Shown one piece after another: positions 53,600 to 64,000 of a stretch of DNA of 64,000 nt. The stretch lies in assembly GCA_032622095.1 (NCBI GenBank), contig CP136067.1, forward strand, positions 137,765,990 through 137,829,989. Reading direction: 5' to 3'. The DNA is from Siphonodentalium dalli (lineage: Eukaryota; Mollusca; Scaphopoda; Gadilida; Siphonodentaliidae). Made by a program: the position numbers and the translations under genes. Positions within the stretch are counted from its first letter, which is position 1; the number at the start of each line of letters is the position of its first letter. The notes under the pieces are model-generated. The model did not search any database. It had not been told where the DNA came from and was given only the letters and a program-made list of their open reading frames with translations.

Positions 53600-54592
53600 C
53601 GTTTTGCTTTTAAATTTGTTAAGAACATTCAACAACAAGAGCTACGCTGGGCGTGCAATATACGCCCTCTCTTGGGTCGGCGGAAACTGATAAAAAAGGG
53701 GCATAACTCTGGAAAAAATTGGCGGACGGAACTCAAATTTGAACTTGACCTGTGTTTTGGTGGGAGAAAGTAATATACCAAATTATCATTGAATCCGATA
53801 AGCTCTAGTAAAGTTATCATGCGGACAACAAATTTCAGGGATTTTCTAAGTCAAATTACGTCAAATAAGGGGCATAACTCCGGTGAAAATTGGCGGACGA
53901 AACCCAAATTCGAACTTGAGCTGTCTTTTCTCCTAATAAACCCACATACCCAAATTTGATTGAAATCGGTTCACTCTAACTAATGTTATCATCCAGACAA
54001 CAAATTTCAGGGATTTTCTAAGTCAAATTACGTCAAAAAAGGGGCCATAACTCCCGCAAAAATTATCGGATTAAAACGAAATTCGGACTTGAGCTGTATT
54101 TCGATATATGTAATCAACAAAAAAACGGGTTTTGCGTATAAACATTCCAAAATCGAGTTATCATCCAGAAACCAAAAAACATAAGAAAAACTGAATTTTC
54201 TGAGTCGAAAAAGGGGCATAACTCTGCCAAAAATGGTCGGACAGAACCCACGTTCGAACTTGACCTGTGTTTTGGTGGGAGAAAGTAATATACCAAATTT
54301 GGATTCATTCCGATAAACTATACTAAAGTTATCATCCGGACAACAAATTTCAAGGATTTTCTAAGTCAAAAAACGTTAAATAAGGGGCATAACGCCGGTG
54401 AAAATTGGCGGGCGGAACCCAAATTCGAACTTGAACTTACTTTTCGGCTAATAAACCCACATACCAAATTTGACTAATTTTGGTTCACTCTAACTAAAGT
54501 TATCATCCGGACAACAGGTTAACGGACGGACGCCCGGACGGACAGACCAATACTATAATACGGCCTTTTTTTCAAAAGGGCGTATAAAAATT
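53600..54592 (+). repeat. Polar tandem repeat, about 170-bp units, five to six copies, with GGAC tail and hairpin
   Basis: Units share AAGGGGCATAACTC, AAATTGGCGGACG, AATTCGAACTTGA and AAAGTTATCATCCGGACAAC. The array ends CGGACGGACGCCCGGACGGA, then ATAATACGGCCTTTTTTTCA / AAAGGGCGTATAAA. It is the longest copy in the window. Confidence 0.75.
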
Positions 54593-54711
54593 GAAGCTGA
54601 ATTAGTGTATGATCATTGATCAATCAAGTCACTATATTCTCTTTGCTAGAGTTAAGTAAAACAGTAAATTAAATTATACTTAATATAATATTCATTGTTG
54701 ATTAATCCTTT

Positions 54712-54780
54712 CTAGGCTTTCGTGACTGGAGCTTCCTGAAATTTAACAAAAATCCTGTGCCGAAGCATTCTCTTATAATA
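54712..54780 (+). mobile_element. TTAA-family MITE C2, left fragment
   Basis: TTTCGTGACTGGAGCTTCCT and CCTGTGCCGAAGCATTCTCT are the C2 left end plus the start of a hairpin. The rest is missing. Confidence 0.65.
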
Positions 54781-55432
54781 ATAGGCAGATGCGGCACATG
54801 TATGTGTGCCACTATATTCCATAAAATTATTTACAGTCCGCTATACGATTCCAATCATGCGTTTCGTTCCGTAATGATTTCCGTTCTGAGTTTTTTTGTA
54901 TTCTGAGAAATATGTTCTATATATGCCCTGTTGGGGAAATCCGACGAGCATTTTTAAAACTTCCGGTATAGTCAGGTATAGTTTGACAAATTTAGATAGT
55001 TTTGTGTTTATTTTAATAGGAAATTAAAACATTGAATTTGTATATTTCTGACATATAACCTATAAGACGAGTTTGAAGTAAAATTCACAAATAAAAATAT
55101 TAAAATGACGCCGGACATAACGGCAGACGCAAACTGAAAACCATCGGACATTTGGTAATTTGTATCGGACAATGTCCGTGTCCGGCCTCTTATATTCAGG
55201 CATGCCTGACATGGATGAAAATCTGGTCAAATTTGGAAGCTTGATCTGATTTGAGGGAGATCTCAATGTGCTATTCCGATGAGAAATGAGAATTTGTTCA
55301 CGCTCACTGAAGCAAGTGCATTTGAAGTAATGAACACTCATACTGAGTCCGTGCCTCCATAAATCTAATATATAATAAAAGAGAATTTTCTCCAAAGTAA
55401 AACCAATAGTGCAAGTAGTTAAAAATTGATGG
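54781..55432. other. No recognised gene
   Basis: AT-rich sequence. The minus frame at 55060-55395 has no similarity I know and no splice context. Confidence 0.4.
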
Positions 55433-55831
55433 TTAACCCTTTACCCAACAGAAGGGCCCTGTGCCAATGCATTCTCTTATATATGCGAGTCGACCATAGG
55501 TCGCCTCGCATATATAAGAGAATGCATTGGCTTAACACATTAAAAATTATAAAATTGTTAAAGAATGTAAGAAAAAATGGTAAAAAGTGTTAAAAAAAGA
55601 ATTTTTTTAGGCCAATGCATTCTCATATATATGCGAGGCGACCTATGGTCGACTCGCATATATAAGAGAATGCATTGGCACAGGGCTAACTGTAACCATC
55701 ACAATGTGGTCAAGGAGCCGGTTCCAATGATATCCATATTTGTATGGTTTTATTGAGACAGACCGAAGATATTTTAGGCTGTTGAAGCTTTATTTGGCCG
55801 GTTTTGGCTGTTTTGTTGGGTAAAGGGTTAA
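55433..55831 (-). mobile_element. TTAA-family MITE C1, reverse orientation
   Basis: Both ends and both hairpins (about 55463-55529 and 55612-55679) are intact. A single change in one stem (CTCATATATA for CTTATATATA) is not matched in its partner arm. Confidence 0.85.
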
Positions 55832-56529
55832 GTCAATTTGTCATACGGAACATTAACAAACCATACATAATTCATCTGGTCTCGCTGATAAATCCATAAT
55901 CCAATGTCGCAATAGGCAAGTCTAGAAATCTAGAAGTCAATTCAAAACAGTTAAATAATTTCCCTTCTCAATATGCTCCAGGGTGCAGTGACCTGACTTC
56001 GGTTCAGATGAAATTGCAATTTTGCAAACCAAGGCTCAAAATAAAAAATTTTACTGCCTGCCAAAATGACAGGCATCAAATGGATGGTGTTGGTCATTTC
56101 AAAATGGTGCCTGTCAAATTTTCAGATGTACTGTATGTGAGACAGTATTTAAATTCCAATCGACTTATTATTCGTCAATGATGCGAACATTTTAGTGAGT
56201 GTCCAATTGCCACCGGGGAAAAACCATGTTATTTTTGTTTTCAAAAGTTCAAAAACTTTAGGTCAATTAATAAATACACCTGCAATTCAACATAATTAGA
56301 TTCACTATGAATTGTATTATTGCTCTGAAATAAAAAAAGAACTATTTTTTACTTTCAATGTCCTACTTAGCCAGAAGTGGCTCGCTCCTTGGGACAGATG
56401 CAGATTGTTTAAAAATTTGCATTGGACAAAATGTCTGACAGATACAGAAGTGCACTGGACATAAGCTATTTTTTCGCCGGACAATGACCGTGACTGGCCA
56501 CTTATTTCAAACCTCAAAATATGATTCTG
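55832..56529. other. No recognised gene
   Basis: TGCCTGCCAAAATGACAGGC near 56055 and related GTCTGACAGATA motifs repeat here. No exon is visible. Confidence 0.4.
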
Positions 56530-56915
56530 AACATTTGCAGAATCAGATCCCCAGAGGATGATTTTAGTGACGCTATATTACACAGCAGGCTAGCATGATA
56601 GCATCACTAATTTCACCCTCAGGGGATCTCTTTCTGCTTATGCCAATTCTTCTCTGGAAAGTATCTTTATTATCAAATTAACAAGTTTTTTAGTTTCATT
56701 AGAATCTTCTTTACAAAGTTTCTTTTTCTTTTTAGTTTAGTTTCTCTATATCCCCAAATTGGCAACAGGCAAAGACACAATGCAAAATCGAGGTTCCCAA
56801 TGGGTGCACATCACCATCTTCACCATCTGAGAACTAGACTCTGTGTCTAAGTTTCCCGTAGCAGATGAGGCCATGCAGAATGCGGTCCCCAGAGTTAGGC
56901 CTGAGGCCTGAGAAT
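56530..56915 (-). mobile_element. MITE family A, old copy with reversed linker
   Basis: The left hairpin is CAGAATCAGATCCCCAGAGG / CCTCAGGGGATCTCTTTCTG. The linker (CTCTATATCCCCAAATTGGC, AATCGAGGTTCCCAATGGGT) is in reverse. The right side is reduced to CAGAATGCGGTCCCCAGAG. Confidence 0.7.
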
Positions 56916-57124
56916 GTTTTATAGACGCATTAAATTTAATTCATTATGTCCGTCTAAAAATTCCTATTTTTAGATTATCCTTTGTCGCAACTGGTAATTA
57001 CTATTTCAGTGCTAATATTAGATAGCCTATATCTAAGAAATACAAGGTCTTGCATATGTTCAACATGTTGGAGAATGTAACCTCATTTGTTTCAAATTTG
57101 CAAAACATTATGTTGAAACATATA

Positions 57125-58660
57125 TCTATTATATATTTTGGAAGATCTGTGTGTGTGTGTGTGTGATCGCGATGGACTCGAAAACGGCCTGGCCGATTTC
57201 GATGAAACTTGGTATGTGGGGGTATTTTCGGCCGGGGACTGGCATAGGCATATTCATTTTCAGATCCGAGGTCAACTTTTCACGTGCCGAGGTCAAATCT
57301 GTTTTTACGCTGTGTTACGGGACTTTCATTTGAGTTCGGTGCTTACAAATCGATTCGAAACAGCGCGAATAATAAAATGTCAGTCATAATAATGACACTG
57401 TGAGAATCTTTCGTGTTTCCTCTTTCCAACGATATATAATGCGTATGTATCCGTTTTAGTTATCTGCCTCAATTATCAAGAAGAAGTGGTACTATCTCCC
57501 ATCAGGATAAAAACAATGCGTAACTTATATGACGTCGTTAGAGGTCATAACGTTAGATCACGTTAACGCTTAACCGGCCGATGCATTTGACTGTTTCAGA
57601 CGTCTTGGCGATATCTCGGGCACCGATGGTAATTTATCGTTACGTTGAAACTTGATAATTAATGAGCGTGTGTATATGAGGCGCGTTTATATACTTGAGT
57701 GGAAATCAAATCGGGTTAAACTGGCGGATTGTTACGAACGAAATTTGATGCATAGGGTATCTCGGTATCCGCTGGGCCGATTTCCCGGTATCCGCTGGGT
57801 CGATTTCCACCATTTTTCGGGTGTTGGTGTTGGACCCCACCTGGCCTTGACATTCAAAATGGTCAATTCAAGGTCAAAGCGTAAATATATTACGGCATCA
57901 ACAGATCGTGACGTGATCGCGTTAACTCTTAACCGGCCGATGTCGCGTTAACTTATCACCGGCCGAGTGTGTGTGTGTGTGTTCGTGATGAACTCGAAAA
58001 CGGCCCAGCCGATTTCGATGAAACTTGGTATGTGGGGGTATTTTCGGCCGGGGGGTGGCATGGGCCTATTAATTTGCCTGTGCGACGTGACCTTGACCTT
58101 GAAATCGGGTAACTTCAAGGTCAAACGCCCGAATATCACGGGATTACAATGAAACTTGGTATGTGTGGGTATCTTCGGCCGGGGAGTGGCATAAACCTAT
58201 TAATTTGTCCGTGCGACGTGACCTTGAAATCAGGTCTTTTCAAGGTCAAATGGCCAAATATTACGGGATTTCAATGAAACTTGGTATGCGGGGGTACATT
58301 CGTATGGGGAGTCTCATAAGCATATTCATTTGCCCGTGCGACGTGACCTTGACATTGAAATCGGGTCAATTCAAGGTCAAATCGCCAATTTTGATGGGAT
58401 TTCGACGAAATTTGATACATGGGGGTACTTTTATCAACTGAGTGTTTTGGACGGGTCAAATCGTGCCCCCGACATGACCTTGACCTTCAAAATAATAAAT
58501 TCAAGGTCAAAACGGGTAAAACCGGATGGATTTCGACGGGCACGTTTGTCGGGTACTTTCGTCCGGGCAGTGTTTTGGACTGGTCAAATTGTGACCCCAC
58601 TTGACCTTCAAAATGGACAATTCAAGGTCAAAGCCCGGACGAAGTCGGGTCACCTTCTAG
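57125..58660 (+). mobile_element. Helitron-like element 1
   Basis: It starts TCTATTATATATTTTGGAAG after A and ends with the hairpin GCCCGGACGAAGTCGGG plus TCACCTTCTAG, the 5'-TC / 3'-hairpin-CTRR pattern of Helitrons. The first 830 bp match element 3. The second half (from about 57990) holds five diverged units of about 130 bp with GATTTCGATGAAACTTGG and TTCAAGGTCAAA. No Rep/helicase is encoded, so it is non-autonomous. Confidence 0.85.
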
Positions 58661-59203
58661 TCTCATATATATTTTGAAGACCTGTGTCTGTTTGTTTGTC
58701 TGTCTGTATGTTTGTCATTAATACAAATCTACGATTCTCGACCGATCGGGACGAAACTTGGTACGTGTGTGTAGTTTGACCAGGCGGTGAACGTTGTCGT
58801 ATTGGCATGCCCGTGCGGCGCCCGCTTCGCGCATGCGCAGACGAGATCTCGGAAACGGGTGGAGCTATCGACTTGAAATTTGGTATGTGAATGTATCTTG
58901 CCCCGGATACGAATTTTATCGGGTCGCCGAGCCCGTGCGACGCCAGTTTCGCGCATGCACAGACGAGATCTCGGAAACGGGTGGAGCTATCGACTTGAAA
59001 TTTGGTATGTGAATGTATCTTGCCCCGGATACGAATTTTATCGGATCGCCGAGCCCGTGCGACGCCAGCTTCGCGCATGCGCAGACCAGATATCAGAAAC
59101 GGGTAGAGCTATCGACTTGAAATTTGGTTTTTTAAACGGGTGGAGCTATCGACTTGAAATTTGGTTTTTGAATAGCCCGGACAACGTCGGGCTCATCGGC
59201 TAG
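58661..59203 (+). mobile_element. Helitron-like element 2
   Basis: It starts TCTCATATATATTTTGAAGA at the base after element 1 and ends AGCCCGGACAACGTCGGGCT plus CATCGGCTAG. Inside are three 122-bp units (ACGAGATCTCGGAAACGGGT at 58841 and 58963, degraded at 59085), then a partial unit. Long minus-strand frames across it are by-products of the repeats. Confidence 0.85.
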
Positions 59204-60003
59204 TCTATTATATATTTTGGAAGATCTGTGTGTGTGTGTGGTGTGTCTGTGTGTGTGTGTGTTCGCGATGAACTCGAAAACGGCAGATCCGATTTCGATG
59301 AAACTTCGTATGTGAGGGTACTATCGGTCGGGAAGTGGCATAGGCATATTAATTTTCAGATCCGAGGTCAACTTTTCACGTGCCGAGGTCAAATCTGTTT
59401 TTACGCTGTGTTACGGGACTTTCATTTGAGTTCGGTGCTTACAAATCGATTTGAAACAGCGCGAATAATAAAATGCCAGTCATAATAATGACACTGTGAG
59501 AATCTTTCCTGTTTCCTCTTTCCAACGATATATAATGCGTATGTATCCGTTTCAGTTATCTGCCTCAATTATCAAGAAGAAGTGGTACTATCTTCCATCA
59601 GGATAAAAACAATGCGTAACTTCTATGACGTCGTTAGAGGTCATAACGTTAGATCACGTTAATGCTTAACCGGCCGATGCATTTGACTGTTTCAGACGTC
59701 TTGGCGATATCTCGGGCACCGATGGTAATTTATCTTTATGTTGAAACTTGATAATTAATGAGCGTGTGTATATGAGGCGCGTTTATATACTTGAGTGGAA
59801 ATCAAATCGGGTTAAACTGGGGGATTTTTATGGACATAAATTTTATGCGTAGGGTATCTCGGTATCCGCTGGGCCGATTTCCCGGTATCCGCTGGGCCGA
59901 TTTCCACCATTGTTGGGGTGTTGGTGTTTGACCCCACCTTACCTTGACCTTCAAAATGGTCAATTCAAGGTCAAAGCCCGGACGAAGTCGGGTCACCTTC
60001 TAG
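59204..60003 (+). mobile_element. Helitron-like element 3
   Basis: It starts TCTATTATATATTTTGGAAG and ends with GCCCGGACGAAGTCGGG plus TCACCTTCTAG, followed by T. It matches element 1 through GACGTCGTTAGAGGTCATAA and TCTCGGTATCCGCTGGGC, but lacks the tandem block, so it is a shorter derivative. Confidence 0.85.
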
Positions 60004-60524
60004 TATTATATATATACAATCATATTAAATCTATGCATATTATTCGAAAGCGGACACACCCCCATGACAAATAAAGCCATGCCCCTGCTGGATTATAAAA
60101 CAAATTGTTGGGATTGCTACTTTTCCATACCATGAACAGCGCGAATAAATTTTTCACCCATAACTGGGAGGAAGGTGTCAAAAGTGAGGCTCCAAAGCGT
60201 CAGATCCTTGACCTTTTCATGGAGGATGTATTCAGACTGGAGAGGAGCCACTCAGAAACAGAGTCGCCTGCAAATCAAGCCTGAGTTTAGTGTGTCTGTC
60301 TAACAACTCAGACTGTATTGATTACGAAGGAGACAATTGATTCATTGTAGTTTGATATTAACGACAAGATGCCACCTTTGATTATCACATGATAACACAC
60401 TGTCTGTAGAGGGAATTATTCGGCCAATACCAATGCGGAATGGCTGAAACCTTTACTCCTAAAATATGGAGTATAAAATATCCAATCTTTTGTTATGTCT
60501 TCACCTTCTGAAATATTCTAAATT
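60004..60524. other. No recognised gene; contains an A-family end
   Basis: ATCAAGCCTGAGTTTAGTGTGTCTGTC at 60276-60300 is the A terminus only. The rest shows no exon or further repeat match. Confidence 0.5.
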
Positions 60525-60872
60525 TTTATTTCTTTTAAAGACATATTAAGGACTTGTTCGGGTGCGTGAAACTGATAAGTTAGTTTTCAGGTGCTCTGCA
60601 AATTGAAAGAATGTAGCATTCTATTAAGATCGCCGAAAATTTGAAGCAAATCAACCATACCACTCCATAGAAAACATCATAAATATTTACTACTCGAATC
60701 AGGATGCAACTATCTGCGACAAATAAAAATGATTTCACCATGGAGAGTCACTGCATTTAATTATTATATAAGAATGACGGTGTGAGTTTTCAATTCTGAT
60801 ATAATATTTGTAAAAAAAATAACTACTTTGAGCGAGATTTCATCACCCTACCAAAGAGTTTCACATCACTTT
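60525..60872 (-). repeat. Dispersed repeat F, copy 2
   Basis: The reverse-oriented copy of 47508-47900, with several small indels. Neither end has a clear TIR. Confidence 0.7.
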
Positions 60873-61130
60873 AACAATCAGAATTTTTAATGAGAAATAA
60901 TCAAATGTGTCAGTTTTAGATTTCATTGTAATCGAGTTGCTGAACATTATTTACTTATAATGTAGATTACAGAGCAAATAATGACATGTCTGAAGCCATT
61001 AGAGATGCAACATTGAACAAACAATTTACAGAAAAATTTATCTTACATGTATATTGTTTCGAAAAATCATAGAATACTAAAATATTAATATTAATTTAAA
61101 AATAAAAACGCTGTTGTTTGGTCTGTACTA

Positions 61131-61760
61131 AGGGCCGTAACTCAGATAACTAGTTTTTAAACTAGAACTTGATATTGTTGTGAAAGGTCCACATATCAGA
61201 TATGTATGTAATTGGTTGACATTTGATCAAGTTGTTGCACTAACGGTCATAAAATTGCTAAAAATAGACAAACTAAGGGCCGTAACTCAGGTAAAAAGGA
61301 TCAGACAAATCACTTGTTTAAAATATTGTTGTGAAAGATCCAGATACCAAATATGAATGAAATTGGTTGATGATTGTTCAAGTTATCGAGCTAGCATAAC
61401 TAAAATTGAAAAAAATAGATGATCAAACTAAGGGCCGTAACTCAGGTAAAAATAATCGGATAAACCTGGTTTTTGAACTCGATCGAGATATTGTTATAAG
61501 AGATTGATATACCAAATATTAATGAACTTGGTTGACATTTGTTTAAGTTGTCGTGCTAACGGACATAAAATTTCTATCAATAGCAACAAGTGGCATAACT
61601 CTGGTTAGAAAGTTGGGCAAACCCGATTTTCTGTGTACAGCTGTCGCACATGACAGTTAACTCACATACCAAAATTTGTCAGAATCCATCAATAAACGGC
61701 TATGTTATATAGGTATGTTGCCGCCCGCCCGGACGCCAGCCCGCCCATCAACCGTCCCTC
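61131..61760 (+). repeat. Polar tandem repeat, about 145-bp units
   Basis: AAGGGCCGTAACTCAGGTAA-type phrases occur at about 61131, 61273, 61432 and (TGGCATAACTCTGGTTAG) 61590, each followed by GAACTTGGTTGACATTTG-type text. The array ends in GCCCGCCCGGACGCCAGCCC, a variant of the GGAC tail. Confidence 0.65.
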
Positions 61761-62582
61761 GCTATATCAATAGTCTAAAACTGCACGTATATGGTTCCAG
61801 GACACTATATAATAAACATTCTGGGCTTTTATGTATTTACAGAATACCAACGCAGAAAACATTTATCCTTACCCAACTTTTGAAGATTCCATCCCTTGCT
61901 ACATGTAGTTGACATAGGAATTCAATTGTGCACCAACACTTTCATCAATATAACCATGCATTAGAGGGTATTTAAGAATTAAAACGAGGTAGTAGAAACT
62001 ATTGGCTAAACATTGCAACCAATTGTCCGAGTATTATGAATATCTCGCTTATGACAGTTTGTCTGAAATCAATAATACTACGGGCGGCTTTTAAATGACA
62101 ATTTCATGCTTAAGGCAGCGTTAAATGGCGGGTAATAATCGATGAGGCGCGACATAATCCCATATGCTTCTTCCTCTTTGATGTATATAGTGAGTATATT
62201 GACCAGCTGTGGTTATGTTACATTTATACAGACAGGATAGTCAGTAACCAGAGATGTGGCGACAGGGGGGGGGGGTGGCTCAAAACTTTGGTCAAAATGT
62301 TAAATAGTTGGAAATATCATGTCTGACACGTACAACATCAGTTAAATTTCAGACCAAAGTTATTCTGGTAATTTTCCAACAAGTATTTAGCATGAAAATC
62401 TAGATTATTATCTTAATTGCGGCCAAATTTTTTGGACTGAAATGGACGTCAGTTGGTCAGAGTTGAATATTTACAACCATTTGGGAGGGGGTGTCAAGTT
62501 GGAAATTTCCCAATCGAGACTTCTTTTAGCCACATCACTGTCAAGGATATGGTGACAGGGGGGTTGGGGGGGGGGGGAATTT
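61761..62582. other. No recognised gene; G-run near each end of a repeated phrase
   Basis: GTGGCGACAGGGGGG near 62255 and ATGGTGACAGGGGGGTTGG near 62550 are similar. No exon is visible. Confidence 0.4.
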
Positions 62583-62730
62583 CATGCCTGACAGCATTAG
62601 TGGCAAATGCAGAATGAGGTCACCAGTGGGTGAATTTGGTGATGCTAGCCCGCTATGCGGGATAGTGTCACTAAATTCACCCTCTGGGGACCCCATTCTG
62701 CAAATGACAGGCACACTAAACTCAGGCATG
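62583..62730. mobile_element. MITE family A, single hairpin
   Basis: It starts CATGCCTGACAGCATTAGTG and ends CACACTAAACTCAGGCATG, with a hairpin of GGTGAATTTGGTGATGCT and its partner around GCCCGCTATGCGGGA. Both termini are present. Confidence 0.8.
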
Positions 62731-63807
62731 CTTATGGCAATTGAATTAAAGATGCCCTGCCGGATCAGTCACCCCTAAATTACTACTTCTTTGGCTTTGG
62801 GGGTGAAAGATAGTTTATTTGAGTGGAATTCCCCAGCACGTGTCATCACAAATGTAAACAAACATCATCACGTGTGTTTGGCATGGTATTATAACTTGTA
62901 TATGTTCATGCATAAAACATGATTACTGATTTCGGAGTAAGCCTAGAAGTCTACCTGCCGCATTCAAACTATTACACCAGAGCTATTAATCTGATGATAT
63001 AAATCGGAATCATGATCAGACCTGTTTACTTTCAAAATTGGAAATAAGGAGATTTGTACCTAGAAAGAGGGAGATTTAGTGAAAAATAGGGAGATTTTTT
63101 TCAATGTCAGTATCATGGAAAAAAACTTCATATTTCCATTTAAATGTCATATAGACTGATTGTTGCATTTGGTTTGCATCTGCCATAATTAACGGCCTTG
63201 ACACCGACTGTGACCGAGTGTCTCTAAAATAACTGAATCATTGGGAATAAAATTACGATTTTCCAGTTATAGATCACGTTTTATTTAGAACACAGCAATA
63301 CAACGATTAAAACTATATATTTGCACACTATAATATGGTGCTCTCGGATAATTTTGTTGCCAAATATATTCAGTAACATCAGGTAACATCAGGTAACATC
63401 GGAGAATTTAAAGAGAGTTCGCATTGACAGATGATTCATGATTCTTAGATAGATTCTTGTAAAAGCAGACGATTCACTGTAGAAATGCTATATTTTGATT
63501 CTCGCAACATTTTATAGATTTTAAGGTCTGCACACAGTCAGGGATTTTTCTAACCTGGTTAGGAAAGGGGCCCAGGAAAATTAGCATCATAGAGGCCTGC
63601 AATTGGTAAATTCTGTGAGTCGTAAGGATTATTGGAACCATTTATATAAATAAGTATTGTGAAAAAGAATTTAAATCAAACCATTTAACTGACTGACACA
63701 ATTAACATTATCAAAGTGACAAAGAAACACAACTGAACATCTGGAGTACAAGTTACTAGACTAATACTAGCAGCTGAATAATGTCACATAATTTAAAATG
63801 TCAGTGT
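62731..63807. other. No recognised gene
   Basis: AT-rich sequence. A short direct repeat CATCAGGTAACATCAGGTAACATC lies at about 63378-63401. Otherwise nothing is recognised. Confidence 0.45.
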
Positions 63808-64000
63808 TTAACCCTTTACCCAACAAACCGGCCAAAACCGGCCAAATAAAGCTTCAACAGCCTAAAATATCTTCGGTCTGTCTCAATAGAACCATACAAA
63901 TATGGATATCATTGGAACCGGCTCCTTGACCACATTGTGATAGTTACAGTTATGCCCTGTGCCAATGCATTCTCTTATATATGCGAGTCGACCATAGGTC
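63808..64000 (+). mobile_element. TTAA-family MITE C1, cut by the window end
   Basis: It starts TTAACCCTTTACCCAACA and follows the C1 left half exactly (AACAGCCTAAAATATCTTCG, CCGGCTCCTTGACCACATTG) into the first hairpin. Confidence 0.85.

Noticed and set aside
58650-59078. A 142-codon minus-strand frame in Helitron 2
   Set aside because: It is generated by the 122-bp tandem units; no Rep or helicase motif is present.

Overview
This looks like nuclear DNA from a marine invertebrate, most likely a lophotrochozoan and probably a bivalve mollusc; I cannot name the species. The evidence is AT-rich sequence, no operons or ribosome-binding sites, GT-AG splice signals, non-LTR retrotransposon tails, short Helitrons ending in a GC hairpin plus CTAG, and a very high density of palindromic MITEs. 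Almost the whole window is repeat sequence.

The only host-gene signal I can support is on the minus strand. A first coding exon (45202-45316) has an upstream in-frame stop and a strong splice donor. A second exon (32745-32830) continues in a compatible phase across a 12.4 kb intron. Together they encode a Ser-rich N-terminus that I do not recognise. A 39-nt exon at 10092-10130 is a weak third candidate. The intron holds a TIR-bounded repeat containing a GC-rich island (about 33430-35640), which carries a gag-like ORF of the kind found in tyrosine-recombinase (DIRS/Ngaro-like) retroelements, broken inside its zinc finger.

MITE families, named here by letter. A: 8-bp target duplications, hAT-like, one or two hairpins. 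B: about 215-bp foldback starting TACAGTAATGCCC, TA-flanked. C1, C2, C3: TTAA-flanked, TTAACCCTTT ends, sharing one internal hairpin of about 67 nt (CCAATGCATTCTCTTATATA...). D: hairpin starting AGAGGATCT(A/G)CAACGAG. E: ends TTACACTGGTGTAA. K: about 500 bp with repeated ATGTGGCT motifs. R: TIR ATTACTTGGTTTACAGA. F: an unclassified dispersed repeat. Further TTAA elements have their own TIRs. Four copies of a polar tandem repeat carry the phrase ggggcataactc and usually end in a GGAC microsatellite.

Layout: 0-16 kb, MITEs, one tRNA-derived SINE and a LINE tail. 16.18-21.40 kb, a 5.2-kb near-perfect palindrome with 1.8-kb arms and 42-bp minisatellite toward its centre. 21.5-27 kb, nested TTAA elements and tandem repeats. 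27.4-30.7 kb, a 30-bp minisatellite of about 109 units. 31-45.3 kb, the host gene interval. 45.6-56.9 kb, MITEs, hAT elements and LINE fragments. 57.1-60.0 kb, three Helitrons joined head to tail with no spacer. 60-64 kb, more repeats, with the window ending inside a C1 element.
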